From contig CM057226.1 in assembly GCA_029891385.1 (NCBI GenBank), positions 94,062,977-94,126,976 on the forward strand: a stretch of DNA of 64,000 bases, given 5' to 3'. Below are positions 23,108 to 34,104 of the stretch, piece after piece. This DNA is from Erythroxylum novogranatense (lineage: Eukaryota; Streptophyta; Magnoliopsida; Malpighiales; Erythroxylaceae). Each line of letters begins with the position of its first letter. Within the stretch, counting starts at the first letter, position 1. The position numbers were made by a program, and so were the translations under genes. The notes under the pieces are model-generated. The model was not told the DNA's origin, made no database searches, and saw only the letters and a program-made list of their open reading frames with translations.

Positions 23108-23755
23108 ATCTCCCACTTGACCTAAAGCCAATCGCCTTGATATCTAATACCATAGGCGAGTACATGAGAATCAAAACTCTTTTGAGATAATGGCTTTGTC
23201 AACGGATCAGCAATATTCTGCTCGGTGGGAACTCTCTCGATCTGGACATCACCACATCCTGTGATCTCCCTTATCAAATGATATCTGCGGAGTACGTGTT
23301 TGGATCGTTGATGAGACCTTGGTTCCTTCGCCTGCGCAATAGCCCCATTGTTGTCACAATACAACTGTATGGGCCCATCACTGCTAGGAACCACACCATG
23401 TTCAGTAATGAACTTCTTGATCCAAACGGCTTCCTTTGCTGCTTCTGAAGCGGCAATGTACTCTGCCTCGGTTGTTGAATCGGCATTCGTCTCTTATTTG
23501 GAACTCTTCCAACTGACTGCCCCGCCGTTCAGTGTGAATACATAACCTGATTGGGATTTGTAATCATCCTTATCAGATTGAAAACTGGCATCTGTATACC
23601 CGCTCACTTGGAGATCTCCATCCTCATATATCAAGAAAACATCCTTAGTCCTTCGTAAGTACTTAAGGATATTCTTGACAGCCACCCAGTGACCCTCACC
23701 AGGATCCGATTGGTATCTGCTCGTAACACTTAGAGCATATGATACATCGGGCCTC
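23108..23755 (-). pseudogene. Copia-A RNase H and end of pol
   Basis: Minus-strand pieces at 23494-23685 and 23122-23394. The first carries AVKNILKYLRRTKDVFLIY and VSGYTDASFQSDKDD, the start of a copia RNase H (catalytic Asp in the TDASF motif). The second carries QLYCDNNGAIAQAKEP and HVLRRYHLIREI, its centre and end, followed by the usual NIADPLTKPL. The stretch between is also RNase H (ESA-type motif) but broken by a stop or frameshift near 23490. RNase H would remove the RNA template. The polypurine tract AAGTGGGAGAT lies just downstream on the minus strand (about 23108-23122). The right side is cut at 23760 by Copia-C. Confidence 0.9.
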
Positions 23756-23760
23756 GTACA

Positions 23761-25887
23761 TGTAAGTGTAAGTCGACTTGTACACTCTGGTAAGTCGACT
23801 TACACGTGAAAAGTACCGGTAAGTCGACTTATTTAAGGACGGTACTGTTCAATTGTGCCCTAAAGGCAATCCCCTTTAGCGCGTTTTATTCAAAGTCGTG
23901 TGCAGACTTTATGAATAAATAAATAAAGGCATATTTCATTAATTTGATATTCATGAACATTGTTTATGAATTGATATTGATCTTTAATCGAATTAATGAA
24001 GTCCTTGATATATGACATAGCATGAAGGAAATTATGATGTGATCATACTATTGAGATTCCTATCATGTGCAATTATGTCAGTATCTAAATTATCCCTAGT
24101 CATAGGATTAACGAGACTGGACATCGTTAATCCGGATAGACTAGCACATGTCAAACTCCTTGATTGAATCAAGCAGTGGATCTCAGAAACTGTAAATATT
24201 GAGATATTTAGATTTGACATGTGAATGCTTACTAAGGGTAGTAAGTACATTGGATGACCTGCTATGAGATCATCACATGGATATCTTATTCTAATGTCAG
24301 TGATAATCTCATCATAGCAATGGTGCAAGTATCCTTAGACTTGAGGTACTCAAGGATATCTTGGATACTGATTCTGTGCTTTGACTACATTCCTTGTTGC
24401 CTTCCAGAGGTCGCTCATAGGGTGGTGCTTGGGTACAGCTTGAGGTATTCGAAGGTAATTGAGTAGCCAATAAAGGATTCACCACTTCTGGAATAGCAGA
24501 ACAGATACCCATGGCCTCTTGTCAGGATCATTACTTGGAAGTCTTTGGCCAAAGCACATATGTCATGAAGAGTGTCTTCAGGGACATATAAAGTAATGAG
24601 TCCTAGGACGAGAACTGATATCACTTAGGCTAGACTTAGTCTAGTGAGAGTTGACACATTGCCCATACTCATAACCAAGTGGGGTATAGGATGGTGAAAG
24701 GACGAATTGCACGGTAATTGTCTATGGAAGGGTTCGTGATCTGGTTCGTGATGAATTCATCAAACCAATTACTTTCCGGTCAATTGGGGTCATGATGTGT
24801 TGCTAGACGCCGCTCATGACTTTCAGATTAAGTGTTAATCTAAGTGGCCAACATAACCGGAACCTAAAGGGTCACACGCATAAGAGTGATTCAGAGAATC
24901 TGTAAAATAGTATTGGACTGAGTTCCAATTATGGAGAGCATTAGGATTAAATGGATCCCGATGAGATCGAAATATGTCCCGATGAGATCGCGACATCGAT
25001 ATTGCTAAGAAAGGTTTAGGAGCTTTTTGAAGATTGGGGCCGGTGAGGTTCAGAGGACCGACCCCAATTGGACTGGACCTTAGCAATTATATATCAATTA
25101 ATTAATTAAGTAATTAATTAATTAATTATATATAATATATAAGCATTAGCCTTCGTTGGAAATGGAGAAGGAGGATGAGCTTTGAAAAGTCAAAGCATCC
25201 TTTAGTTAATTCATTAAATAATGAATGGCCAAACACCATCCACGTGCATCTCCTTCCACCAAGTTCTTTTGTTGTCTTTTAAATTAGTTAAGAGACAAAT
25301 AAGAAGCTAAGTTTGTGGATGGTGGCCGTGAGTGTTGAGAGGAGAGATAAGAGATAGAAAAGCTTAAAGGTTAAGCGATTTAAAAAGGCTATCTCTCATC
25401 TCTCTCATTCTTAAGCTATACGAACTCTCACCCTCCTTGCCTTTTCATGTTTTATTTATGAGATAAATAAAGAGAAGGCTTGAGAGGGTGATGGTCGATG
25501 GTCGATGGTGGTCTTAGGATTAGAAGAAAAAGGTAACCTTAAGTGTTAAGGTAAGCTTGAAAAGGGTTTTCATATTCTTCTTTCTTAAGCCATCATCAAC
25601 TTCTCTTCTTCCAAGAGTGTTCCAACGTTCAATCCTAGCTCTCCAGAGGACAAAGGTAAGGTCTAGCAGCTTTTAATTTGTTCTAGCTATTCCCGGGTCA
25701 AAGGGGTTTGTCCCGGTTAGGTTTTCTGATCTCTGCGTGGATACCTTTAGAGATAGTCTCTATTGGCTATTCTGGTTTGAGTCTTCATATCGACACTTGG
25801 ATCCTGGCTTACGGGAACGTCCCGGCAACAAAAATTTTTGTTTTCCACACCGCTAGTATGTGATACTTGCACCGGGACTTTCCTACA
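23761..25887 (+). repeat. 5' LTR of Copia-C
   Basis: Pairs with 31169-33281. The first ~95 bp, absent from the Copia-A LTR, carry three AAGTCGACTT palindromes (23768-23832). From about 23857 ('tgtgccctaaaggcaat') it is homologous to the Copia-A LTR in reverse. An (ATTA)n/(AT)n tract is at 25095-25140. Confidence 0.95.
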
Positions 25888-25888
25888 G

Positions 25889-25901
25889 TGGTATCAGAGC
25901 C
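25889..25901 (+). other. Primer-binding site of Copia-C (tRNA-iMet)
   Basis: TGGTATCAGAGCC one base after the LTR end; complementary to the 3' end of initiator tRNA-Met, as in most plant copia elements. Confidence 0.93.
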
Positions 25902-27960
25902 ACTTCTGTCGTGTATGAAGATAAAACCCTAGCTAGATCGGAAGCCCTATGTGAATTTGATGTTGATGCATGTATGCTGTCAAGATTTCGAAATTCTATA
26001 GAGATAGGTTTTTTGAAATTTTTCTGCCCATAATTGTTCATAACATGTTATAGAATATGTCTGTGAAAGATGAGAATTTATCGATTTGATATGATATAGT
26101 TTTGCTAATTGTTTCCCTAAGGTTCCAGATGCTTTTTTTTGAAACATTCTGTGAACAGGCATGAGTATAAATTCGATAATAAATTCTAGAAAAAAAATTT
26201 TTCGTATTTTTCTTCACCTACATGTCTCTAAGATGTTTGGAAATGTCTAGGAGGATGGAAAATGGTTTTCAAGGTGATTGACTATTTATTTTCGAATTTA
26301 TTCTATGCTGTTGGGAATTGCTGTGTAGATGAACACAGATTCTGAATCAGATTTGTTGCTTAGGTTGATTGAGTTTGTAATGGCTATAAATCCTGAAAAA
26401 ATTCATGAAGCATGTTCTGAACAATTAGAAACCTATGTAATTTGCTAAGAATTTATTGAAATTGTTTCAATGATCATTTCGAGCAATATGCAGAACTGGG
26501 CAGTTTTGTGAAAATTGCTGGGACTGTTTTACTTGGCTTGATTGTTTGTGTAATTTTCAGTTCCAATGCCTTGGACCATTTTTAATGTAATTATAAATGT
26601 GTTATCTTGATGTGGTATGCTTTCCAAACTGAATTTCATGAAATTGGTTTTCCAATAATTTTCGGATGTCAAATAGGTCACATTAGTGTCTCGTTAGTAT
26701 ATTTCGTTGTCTTGATTGTTTTGGCCGTCACAAATTTTTGTGACAAGTGCCGAAGTAGTTTTGATAGTTTGTAGACTAACTAGAGATGCTTAGGGTGATT
26801 ATTTGATGTTTTTGAATTATGTGGAATTCTAAGTGATTAATAGTGGATTAACTCATTTCAAGATTTTCATCTATAGTATGACTATATGGCAAGCATGATA
26901 CAATGAAATGTTTCATTAGCACATCAATATAAAGGACAATATACTTAGTATATTGGTATTGTGAATTGAAATGAGCGGATTGAGAAATTAGCCGATTTGT
27001 TAGCAATTCTTAGTAAAGTCCACTTGCACATCGTAGCAATTCCACTTCACACGTTAGAGTATAAGTCGACGTGCAAGCTGCTAAGTCGACTTATGCAGAT
27101 CAGATGCATAAGTCGACTTGTAGGATACAAGGCGACTTGATGGGCACAGAGCATAAGGCGACTTACATTCTCATGTAACTCGACTTATAACATGCGTAGG
27201 TGGGATGATGGATGATTATAAGGAGAGATTCAATGCGATTGATGAAACCTAAATCATTCCATATAGTCATGATGACTATAATCCTAAAGCTTGGATGAGA
27301 CTAGAGTTTCAAATCCTCCTCGAATATGAAAACTAACGCCTTCCATTAATATGGTAAGAACCAGAGTTCTTATAGGGTTGGGTTGTTGGGTAAACCCAAG
27401 CTCGCTCTATATGGATATGTTCGAACCATGAAAATAAGATTTTCGGATTAATGGGTTGGTTTTCACTAGAAGCGTTGGTTTGTTGAGTAAACTCAAGGTC
27501 AACGTGGACAGAGGCGACATTGGGTAGTGTACATCAGATGTATACGTATCAAAGAGTTGATAACCCAATGTAAGTGCATACATCAACAAGTTGATAGCAC
27601 TGGACGATAGTTGTGTCTAAGATGTAATTGGTATATCTGATACCTCCCGAGACATAAGGTGGCTTGTTGGGTAAACCCAAGGTCATGCTTAATGTCGGTT
27701 ATCGATGATGCAATTGGTATGACCTATACCTACCGATTGACCTAAGGTGTGGCTTGTTGGGTAAATCCAAGGTCATTCTTAGCAATGTCGGATATCGACC
27801 CACTAGGACTTTATGTCATATTGTTTCTTTGGATTCATAAAGAGGGTTATGGATTCTTGGAAACTAGTGGGAGCCATATGCATGTCATGCAAGTCCTTAT
27901 AAGCATGCAGGCATTTCTAATCTATTCTAGCATTCGTTCTCTCTCTTTCAGTTTAGGTTA
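25902..27960 (+). other. Leader of Copia-C with a palindrome array
   Basis: Untranslated leader, no gene. At 27064-27190 there are six copies of an AAGTCGACTT-type palindrome, three perfect and the rest variants such as AAGGCGACTT. From 27360 to 27790 a phrase 'ggcttgttgggtaaacccaaggtc' recurs about five times, with matching copies in the Copia-A leader (37170-37590). Confidence 0.7.
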
Positions 27961-28690
27961 GTTGAAGATGTCTTTCAGTGTGTTTTTACGCTCACCTTTT
28001 CTGGACTTAATTTTCTCGATTGGCTGAGAAATCAGAGAATTGTTCTCAAATTTGAGGAACTGGACTATGTCCTTGATGTTCCACTTCCCGATACACTTCT
28101 ATTGATGTTTGATGAAGATCGAGAAAGTAGGAAGTGACCAAAAGAAAACCAAAATATCTACCCTAAAAGGAATTTCCTTCCTTATGGCAAGACCGCCACC
28201 GGAGGCTAAACCGTAAAGTCTATTCGAGTCCTCAAGCGTAAGAAGGCATCGATGCCTCGACTCCTTCAGATATGTTTGTCATTGAGGTTAACACCGCTTC
28301 GATCACAACATATGGGTATTAGATACGGTTGTGAACCGCTCACACATATGCAATGATATGCGGGGCCTCGTAGGCGTAGGGTACTCATAAAGGGAACTTG
28401 ACCTTCGTGTTGGTAATGGAGCAAGAGTTGCTACATTAGCCGTGAGACACTTATGTTTTGTTCCTCCCCGGTGGGCCTGTACTCAAGTTGGATGATTGTC
28501 ATTTTGTACTGTTTTTAACAAAGAACATATTATATGTTTCTTGTTTAAATAGAGCAGTTTTCCATTGGACTTTTAGTAGCAATGGTTGTTCTATTAGTTC
28601 GAATGGAATACTCTATGGTACTGGTACATTATGCAATGGATTTGACATATTAGATATGTCACATCCAATTATGAATGTCAATGACACCAA
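27961..28690 (+). pseudogene. gag: Copia-C gag remnant
   Basis: Short pieces of Gag on the + strand align with the Copia-A gag at 36185-36992: 'gattggctgagaaatcagag' and the region coding ELDYVLDVPLP near 28058-28092. Most of the gag centre present in Copia-A is missing, and a zinc-knuckle area near 28160-28200 is unreadable. Stops occur in all frames. It is identifiable by co-linearity with Copia-A only. Confidence 0.65.
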
Positions 28691-28699
28691 ACGGCATAA

Positions 28700-29470
28700 A
28701 GAGATAATTTAAACTCAACTCACTTATGGCATTGTCGGCTTGGCCATATAAATGAGACACGCATCGCTAAGCTCCATGAAAGTGGTAGTTTAGGGTCATT
28801 TGATTATGAATCATATGACACATGCGAATCTTGTTTATTAGGCAAGATGACTAAGTTACCTTTAAGGAAAGGATGAGCGATTGGAGTATTAGACACGATA
28901 CATTCAGATGTATGTGGTCCGATGTCCATCCATGCCGAAGTGGTTGTTTTACTTCATTACCTTTATCGATAATTATTCTCGGTATGGGTACAGATATCGA
29001 TGAGATACAAACTCAAGCGTTTGAAAAGTTCAAACAATTCGGACATGAAGTAGAAAAGCGACTTGGTAAAAGTATCATGGCATTACGATCCGATCGTGGT
29101 GGGGAATACTTAGACCAACAGGTTCGGATTATCTCGAGAGATAATGGGATTTTATCTCAATCGACTCCACCTTGCACGCCGCAAAGATAATGGTGTGGTG
29201 AAAGGAGAAATCGAGCCTTGTTAGCGTATGGTGCGATTGATGATAGGTTTTGCATTTTTGGAGTATGTGCTTGAGACAATTGTTTACTTGCTAAACAGAG
29301 TTCCCTCTAAGGCAGTTGATGTTACTCCATATGAGATGTGGACTAATGAAAATCCTATCTTTCACATCGAAAGTTTGGGGTTGTCTCGCTACGTGAAGCG
29401 GACACGATCGATACACTTGATGTAAAAGCTGACAAATGTTTGTTCGTAGGATATACCTTGTTGAGGAACA
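28700..29470 (+). pseudogene. Copia-C integrase remnant
   Basis: Two broken pieces. 28873-29190 reads FEKFKQFGHEVEKRLGKSI, LRSDRGGEYLDQ and DNGILSQSTPP, the second half of the DDE core; 29228-29425 reads VYLLNRVPSKAVDVTPYEMW, the region after the catalytic Glu. The HNGVAERRNRT segment with the Glu is garbled ('cgcaaagataatggtgtggtgaaagg'). It aligns with 34900-35604 of Copia-A. It would insert cDNA but cannot be made here. Confidence 0.88.
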
Positions 29471-29739
29471 AAAGTGTTTGTTTCAAAGCATGTTGTTTTC
29501 TTAGAGAAAGAGTTTCTTTTACAAAAAGACAGTAGGAGCAAAGTCGAACTTGAAGAAGTTCAAGATGCTCGAACAAACGCAGATCAACTGCCTGAACCTG
29601 AAACTGTAATTCATACAGATGAGGTAATAGTTCAACCTTCTACTACACACGTAATTCGTAGGTCAAGTAGGATACGCTCTGTTCCCGAGAGATATGGATT
29701 TCTCGTGTGTGAACAGAATGACGATTGCTCATGAGGATG

Positions 29740-30505
29740 ATGAGCCTACTACCTATGAAGAGGTTACGAAGAGTTGATGCGAAAATGGCCGTGCCATGAA
29801 ATCAAATGGATTCCATGTACGAAAACCAAGTATGGACTTTGGTTGATGCACTGAAGGATAAAACCTAAAGGGTGCAAATGGGTTTTCAAGAAGAAACCGA
29901 CATGGATGGTAATGTGATTACCTATAAAGCAAGGCATGTGGTTAAAGGCTTTCGTCAAAGACAAGGAGTTGACTATGACGAGACCTTGATCAAAGAGTAA
30001 TGCTTAAATCCATTAGGATACTCCTAGCCATTGCCGCTCATTATGATTATGAGATATGGCAAATGGATGTGAAGACAACTTTCCTGAATGGAAATCTGAC
30101 TGAGGATGTGTATATGACATAACCTGAGGGCCTCATCTCCTATGATGGCGAAAAGGTATGCAAGCTTCAGAAATCCATTTATGGATTAAAGCAAGCATCC
30201 AGGAGTTAGAATATCCGTTTTAATGAGACAATCAAAGAGTTTGGTTTCTCACAAAATCCGGATGGACATTGTGTGTACAAGAAGGTTTATGGGACTGCAA
30301 TCGTATTCCTTGTGTTATATGTAGATGACATATTGTTACTAGGAAACGATATCTCTATGCTACAATCTGTTAAGATTTGATTGTCCAAACAATTTGCCAT
30401 GAAAGACCTTGGTAAAGCAATAAAGATTTATAGAGATAAATCAAAGGTTGCTTGGTCTTTCACATTCAACGTACATAGATAAGATGCTAAAGAAGTTTAG
30501 CATGG
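29740..30505 (+). pseudogene. Copia-C reverse transcriptase remnant
   Basis: Recognisable by alignment to Copia-A: MDSMYENQVWTL near 29812, DMDGNVITYKAR near 29899, and later the TTFLNGN and YVDD areas (about 30080 and 30320), with stop codons and frame changes every few tens of codons. No open stretch longer than about 60 codons remains. Confidence 0.85.
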
Positions 30506-31155
30506 TACAATGCTATGTATGAGATCCGATGTATCAAATGCTCTAAACGTTACAAGTAGATACCAATCGGAGCCTAGTGAGGGTCACTGGGTGGCTGTCA
30601 AGAATATCCTTAAGTACTTGCGAAGCACTAAGGATGTTTTCTTGATATATGGAGATGGAAATCTCCAAGTGAGCGGGCATATAGATGCCAATTCCAATCT
30701 GATCAGTATGATTCTGAATCATAATCAGGTTATATGCATTCACACTGAACAGCGGGGCGATCAGTTGGAAAGAGTTCCAAACAGAAGACGACTGTCGATT
30801 CAACAACCGAGGCAGAGTACATTGCCGCATGAGATGCGCAGAGAAGCAGTTTGGATCAAGAAGTTCATTACTGAACTTGGTGTGGTTCCTAGCTGTGATG
30901 GGCCCGTATGATTGTATTGTGATACAATGGGGCTAGTGCGCAGGCAAAGGAACCAAGGTCTCATCAACAATCCAAACACGTACTCCGTCGATTCCATCTG
31001 ATTCGGGAGATCATTGGTCGGGATGATGTCCTGATAGAGAGAATTCCCACAGAGCAAAATGTTGTTGAACGGTTGACAAAGCCATTGTCACAGAAGAATT
31101 GTGATTCTTCTGTACTCGCTTATGGTATTAGATACTCAGGCGATTGGCTTTAGGT
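30506..31155 (+). pseudogene. Copia-C RNase H remnant
   Basis: 30510-30911 contains LCMRSDVSNALNVTSRYQ, VAVKNILKYLRSTKDVF and DGNLQVSGHIDA; the catalytic TDASF is changed to IDANS. Then frameshifts, and pieces matching the Copia-A RNase H end up to 'gattggctttaggtcaagtgg', where the purine tract starts. Confidence 0.88.
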
Positions 31156-31168
31156 CAAGTGGGAGATT
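31156..31168 (+). other. Polypurine tract of Copia-C
   Basis: CAAGTGGGAGATT directly before the LTR start TGTAAG; same as in Copia-A on its own strand. Confidence 0.88.
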
Positions 31169-33281
31169 TGTAAGTGTAAGTCGACTTGTACACTCTGGTA
31201 AGTCGACTTACACGTGAAAAGTACCGGTAAGTCGACTTATTTAAGGACGGTACTGTTCAATTGTGCCCTAAAGACAATCCCCTTTAGCGCGTTTTATTCA
31301 AAGTCGTGTGCAGACTTTATGAATAAATAAATAAAGGCATATTTCATTAATTTGATATTCATGAACATTGTTTATGAATTGATATTGATCTTTAATCGAA
31401 TTAATGAAGTCCTTGATATATGACATAGCATGAAGGAAATTATGATGTGATCATACTATTGAGATTCCTATCATGTGCAATTATGTCAGTATCTAAATTA
31501 TCCCTAGTCATAGGATTAACGAGACTGGACATCGTTAATCCGGATAGACTAGCACATGTCAAACTCCTTGATTGGATCAAGCAGTGGATCTCAGAAACTG
31601 TAAATATTGAGATATTTAGATTTGACATGTGAATGCTTACTAAGGGTAGTAAGTACATTGGATGACCTACTATGAGATCATCACATGGATATCTTATTCT
31701 AATGTCAGTGATAATCTCATCATAGCAATGGTGCAAGTATCCTTAGACTTGAGGTACTCAAGGATATCTTGGATACTGATTCTGTGCTTTGACTACATTC
31801 CTTGTTGCCTTCCAGAGGTCGCTCATAGGGTGGTGCTTGGGTACAGCTTGAGGTATTCGAAGGTAATTGAGTAGCCAATAAAGGATTCACCACTTCTGGA
31901 ATAGCAGAACAGATACCCATGGCCTCTTGTCAGGATCATTACTTGGAAGTCTTTGGCCAAAGCACATATGTCATGAAGAGTGTCTTCAGGGACATATAAA
32001 GTAATGAGTCCTAGGATGAGAACTGATATCACTTGGGCTAGACTTAGTCTAGTGAGAGTTGACACATTGCCCATACTCATAACCAAGTGGGGTATAGGAT
32101 GGTGAAAGGACTAATTTACGCAGTAATTGTCATGGAAGGGTTCGTGATCGGTTCGTGATGAATTCATCAAACCAATTACTTTCCGGTCAATTGGGGTCAT
32201 GATGTGTTGCTAGCGCGCCATGACTTGCTCAGATTAAGTGTTAATCTAAGTGGCCAACATAACCGGAACCTAAAGGGTCACACACGATAAGAGTGATTCG
32301 AGAATCGTAAAATAGTATTGGTGAGTTCCAATTATGGAGAGCATTAGGATTAAATAGATCCCGATGAGATCGAAATATGTCCCGATGAGATCGCGACATC
32401 GATATTGCTAAGAAAGGTTTAGGAGCTTTTTTGAGATCGGGGGGCGGTGGTAGGTAGGACCAAACCAGTTGGACTGGACCTTAGCAATTATATATCAATT
32501 AATTAATTAAGTAATTAATTAATTAATTATATATAATATATAAGCATTAGCCTTCGTTGGAAATGGAGAAGGAGGATGAGCTTTGAAAAGTCAAAGCATC
32601 CTTTAGTTAATTCATTAAATAATGAATGGTCAAACACCATCCACGTGCATCTCCTTCCACCAAGTTCTTTTGTTGTCTTTTAAATTAGTTAAGAGACAAA
32701 TAAGAAGCTAAGTTTGTGGATGGTGGCCGTGAGTGTTGAGAGGAGAGATAAGAGATAGAAAAGCTTAAAGGTTAAGCGATTTAAAAGGCTATCTCTCATC
32801 TCTCTCATTCTTAAGCTATACGAACTCTCACCCTCCTTGCCTTTTCATGTTTTATTTATGAGATAAATAAAGAGAAGGCTTGAGAGGGTGATGGTCGATG
32901 GTCGATGGTGGTCTTAGGATTAGAAGAAAAAGGTAACCTTAAGTGTTAAGGTAAGCTTGAAAAGGGTTTTCATATTCTTCTTTCTTAAGCCATCATCAAC
33001 TTCTCTTCTTCCAAGAGTGTTCCAACGTTCAATCCTAGCTCTCCAGAGGACAAAGGTAAGGTCTAGCAGTTTTTAATTTATTCTAGCTATTCCCGGGTCA
33101 AAGGGGTTTGTCCCGGTTAGGTTTTCTGATCTCTGCGTGGATACTTTTAGAGATAGTCTCTATTGGCTATTACGGTTTGAGTCTTCATACCGACACGGAT
33201 CTGGCTTACGGGGCGTCCGGTAACAAAATTTTTGTTTTCGCTTTCATGAGTATGTGATACTTGCACCGGGACTTTCCTACA
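31169..33281 (+). repeat. 3' LTR of Copia-C
   Basis: Nearly identical to 23761-25887 over long runs (for example 31251-32060 against 23843-24652). Differences are concentrated at 32120-32460 and 33185-33245, many being lost middle bases of CTG or CAG. Confidence 0.95.
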
Positions 33282-33286
33282 ATACA

Positions 33287-33671
33287 TAGCATAGCATACA
33301 TGATAGATCCTACCGCTGATGCATACGGGATCATATTCATGCGCATCCTCTCATCTTGTGTCTTAGGACACATAGATTTCGAGAGTGTTATCCCATGAGT
33401 CACGGGAAGGTACCCTCTCTTGGATTGCTCCATGCTAAACCTCTTTAGCATCTTGTCTATGTACGTTGATTGTGAAAGACCAAGCAACCTTTTTGATCTA
33501 TCTCTATATATCCTTATCCCAAGGATATAAGTTGCTTCACCAAGGTCTTTCATGGCGAATTGTTTGGACAACCAAATCTTGACTGATTGCAGCATAGAGA
33601 CATCGTTTCCTAGTAATAATATGTCATCCACATATAGCACAAGGAATACGATTGCAGTCCCATTGACCTTC
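33287..33671 (-). pseudogene. Copia-A reverse transcriptase, C-terminal part
   Basis: Minus-strand ORF beginning near 33640: MLYVDDILLLGNDVSML, with the YVDD catalytic motif encoded at 33623-33634, then WLSKQFAMKDLGEATYILGI and LGLSQSTYIDKMLKRFSM, typical of the copia RT thumb. It ends at PYASAVGSIMYAMLC, where Copia-C inserted; the continuation is at 23755 and below. Upstream it is cut from the rest of RT by the 428-bp inverted-repeat element. RT copies element RNA to cDNA inside particles. Confidence 0.93.
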
Positions 33672-33676
33672 TTATA

Positions 33677-34104
33677 TGTAGGGTCCGTGAACTCTGGCCA
33701 TGCGGCCCCACCCTGTAGGATCCATGGACTCTAGCCATGCGACCCCCAGTCAGATCCGTGAACTCTGGCCACGCGATCTGCAGTCAGTATTGGATCAAGT
33801 GAACTTGGGCCACGCGATCCACCGCATGCTGATGAGTTTTGTCCCTCTGGTATAGCTCAATGGTAAGAGGCGTCCACGTAAAGTGGGACAAAACCCTGAG
33901 GTCTTGTGTTCGAGTGGTGACTCACACAAGTACCAGAGGGGGCAAAACCTTACTGTACAGTGGATCGCGTGGCCCAAGTTCACGGATCCAATACTGACTG
34001 CAGATCGCGTGGCCAGAGTTCACGGATCTGACTGGGGGTCGCATGGCCAGAGTCCATAGATCCTACAGGGTGGGGCCGCGTGGCCAGAGTTCACAGACCC
34101 TACA
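33677..34104 (+). mobile_element. Inverted-repeat element with tRNA-like core
   Basis: 428 bp, TGTAGGGTCCGTGAACTC...GACCCTACA, with TSD TTATA (33672-33676 and 34105-34109) inside the Copia-A RT; Copia-C supplies the empty-site sequence. Each arm has four related modules of ~26-29 bp of the type 'GATCCGTGAACTCTGGCCACGCGATC', partly self-complementary at their ends; the right arm is the reverse complement of the left. The centre (33838-33940) is tRNA-like. TG...CA ends and 5-bp TSDs suggest an LTR-type integrase; hairpin and core recall a foldback element or SINE. I do not recognise a named family. No protein is encoded. Confidence 0.85.
33841..33935 (+). promoter_or_regulatory. tRNA-like polymerase III promoter core
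   Basis: A box TAGCTCAATGGTAAGAGG (33853-33870) close to the TRGCNNAGTNGG consensus, with a D-arm-like CTC/GAG stem; B box TGTTCGAGTGG (33907-33917), weaker than GGTTCGANTCC; flanking CTTGTG...CACAAG and GTCCCTCTGGTA...TACCAGAGGG pairs resemble T-stem and acceptor stem. It does not fold as a complete tRNA, so it reads as a tRNA-derived (SINE-like) promoter rather than a tRNA gene. Confidence 0.6.

Larger units (their letters stand above)
23761..33281 (+). mobile_element. Copia-C: full-length but coding-dead Ty1/copia element inside Copia-A
   Basis: LTRs 23761-25887 (2127 bp) and 31169-33281 (2113 bp), starting TGTAAGTGTAAGTCGACTTG and ending GACTTTCCTACA. TSD GTACA (23756-23760) and ATACA (33282-33286), one mismatch. 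Primer site at 25889, purine tract at 31156-31168. The internal region is 5281 bp with Gag, integrase, RT and RNase H remnants in order, all broken by many stops. LTR and protein sequences are close to Copia-A, so it is a sister subfamily inserted in opposite orientation into a relative. Confidence 0.94.

Noticed and set aside
33841..33935. A tRNA gene call.
   Set aside because: A and B boxes are present, but the anticodon arm and acceptor end do not fold as a complete tRNA; the insert is part of a mobile element.
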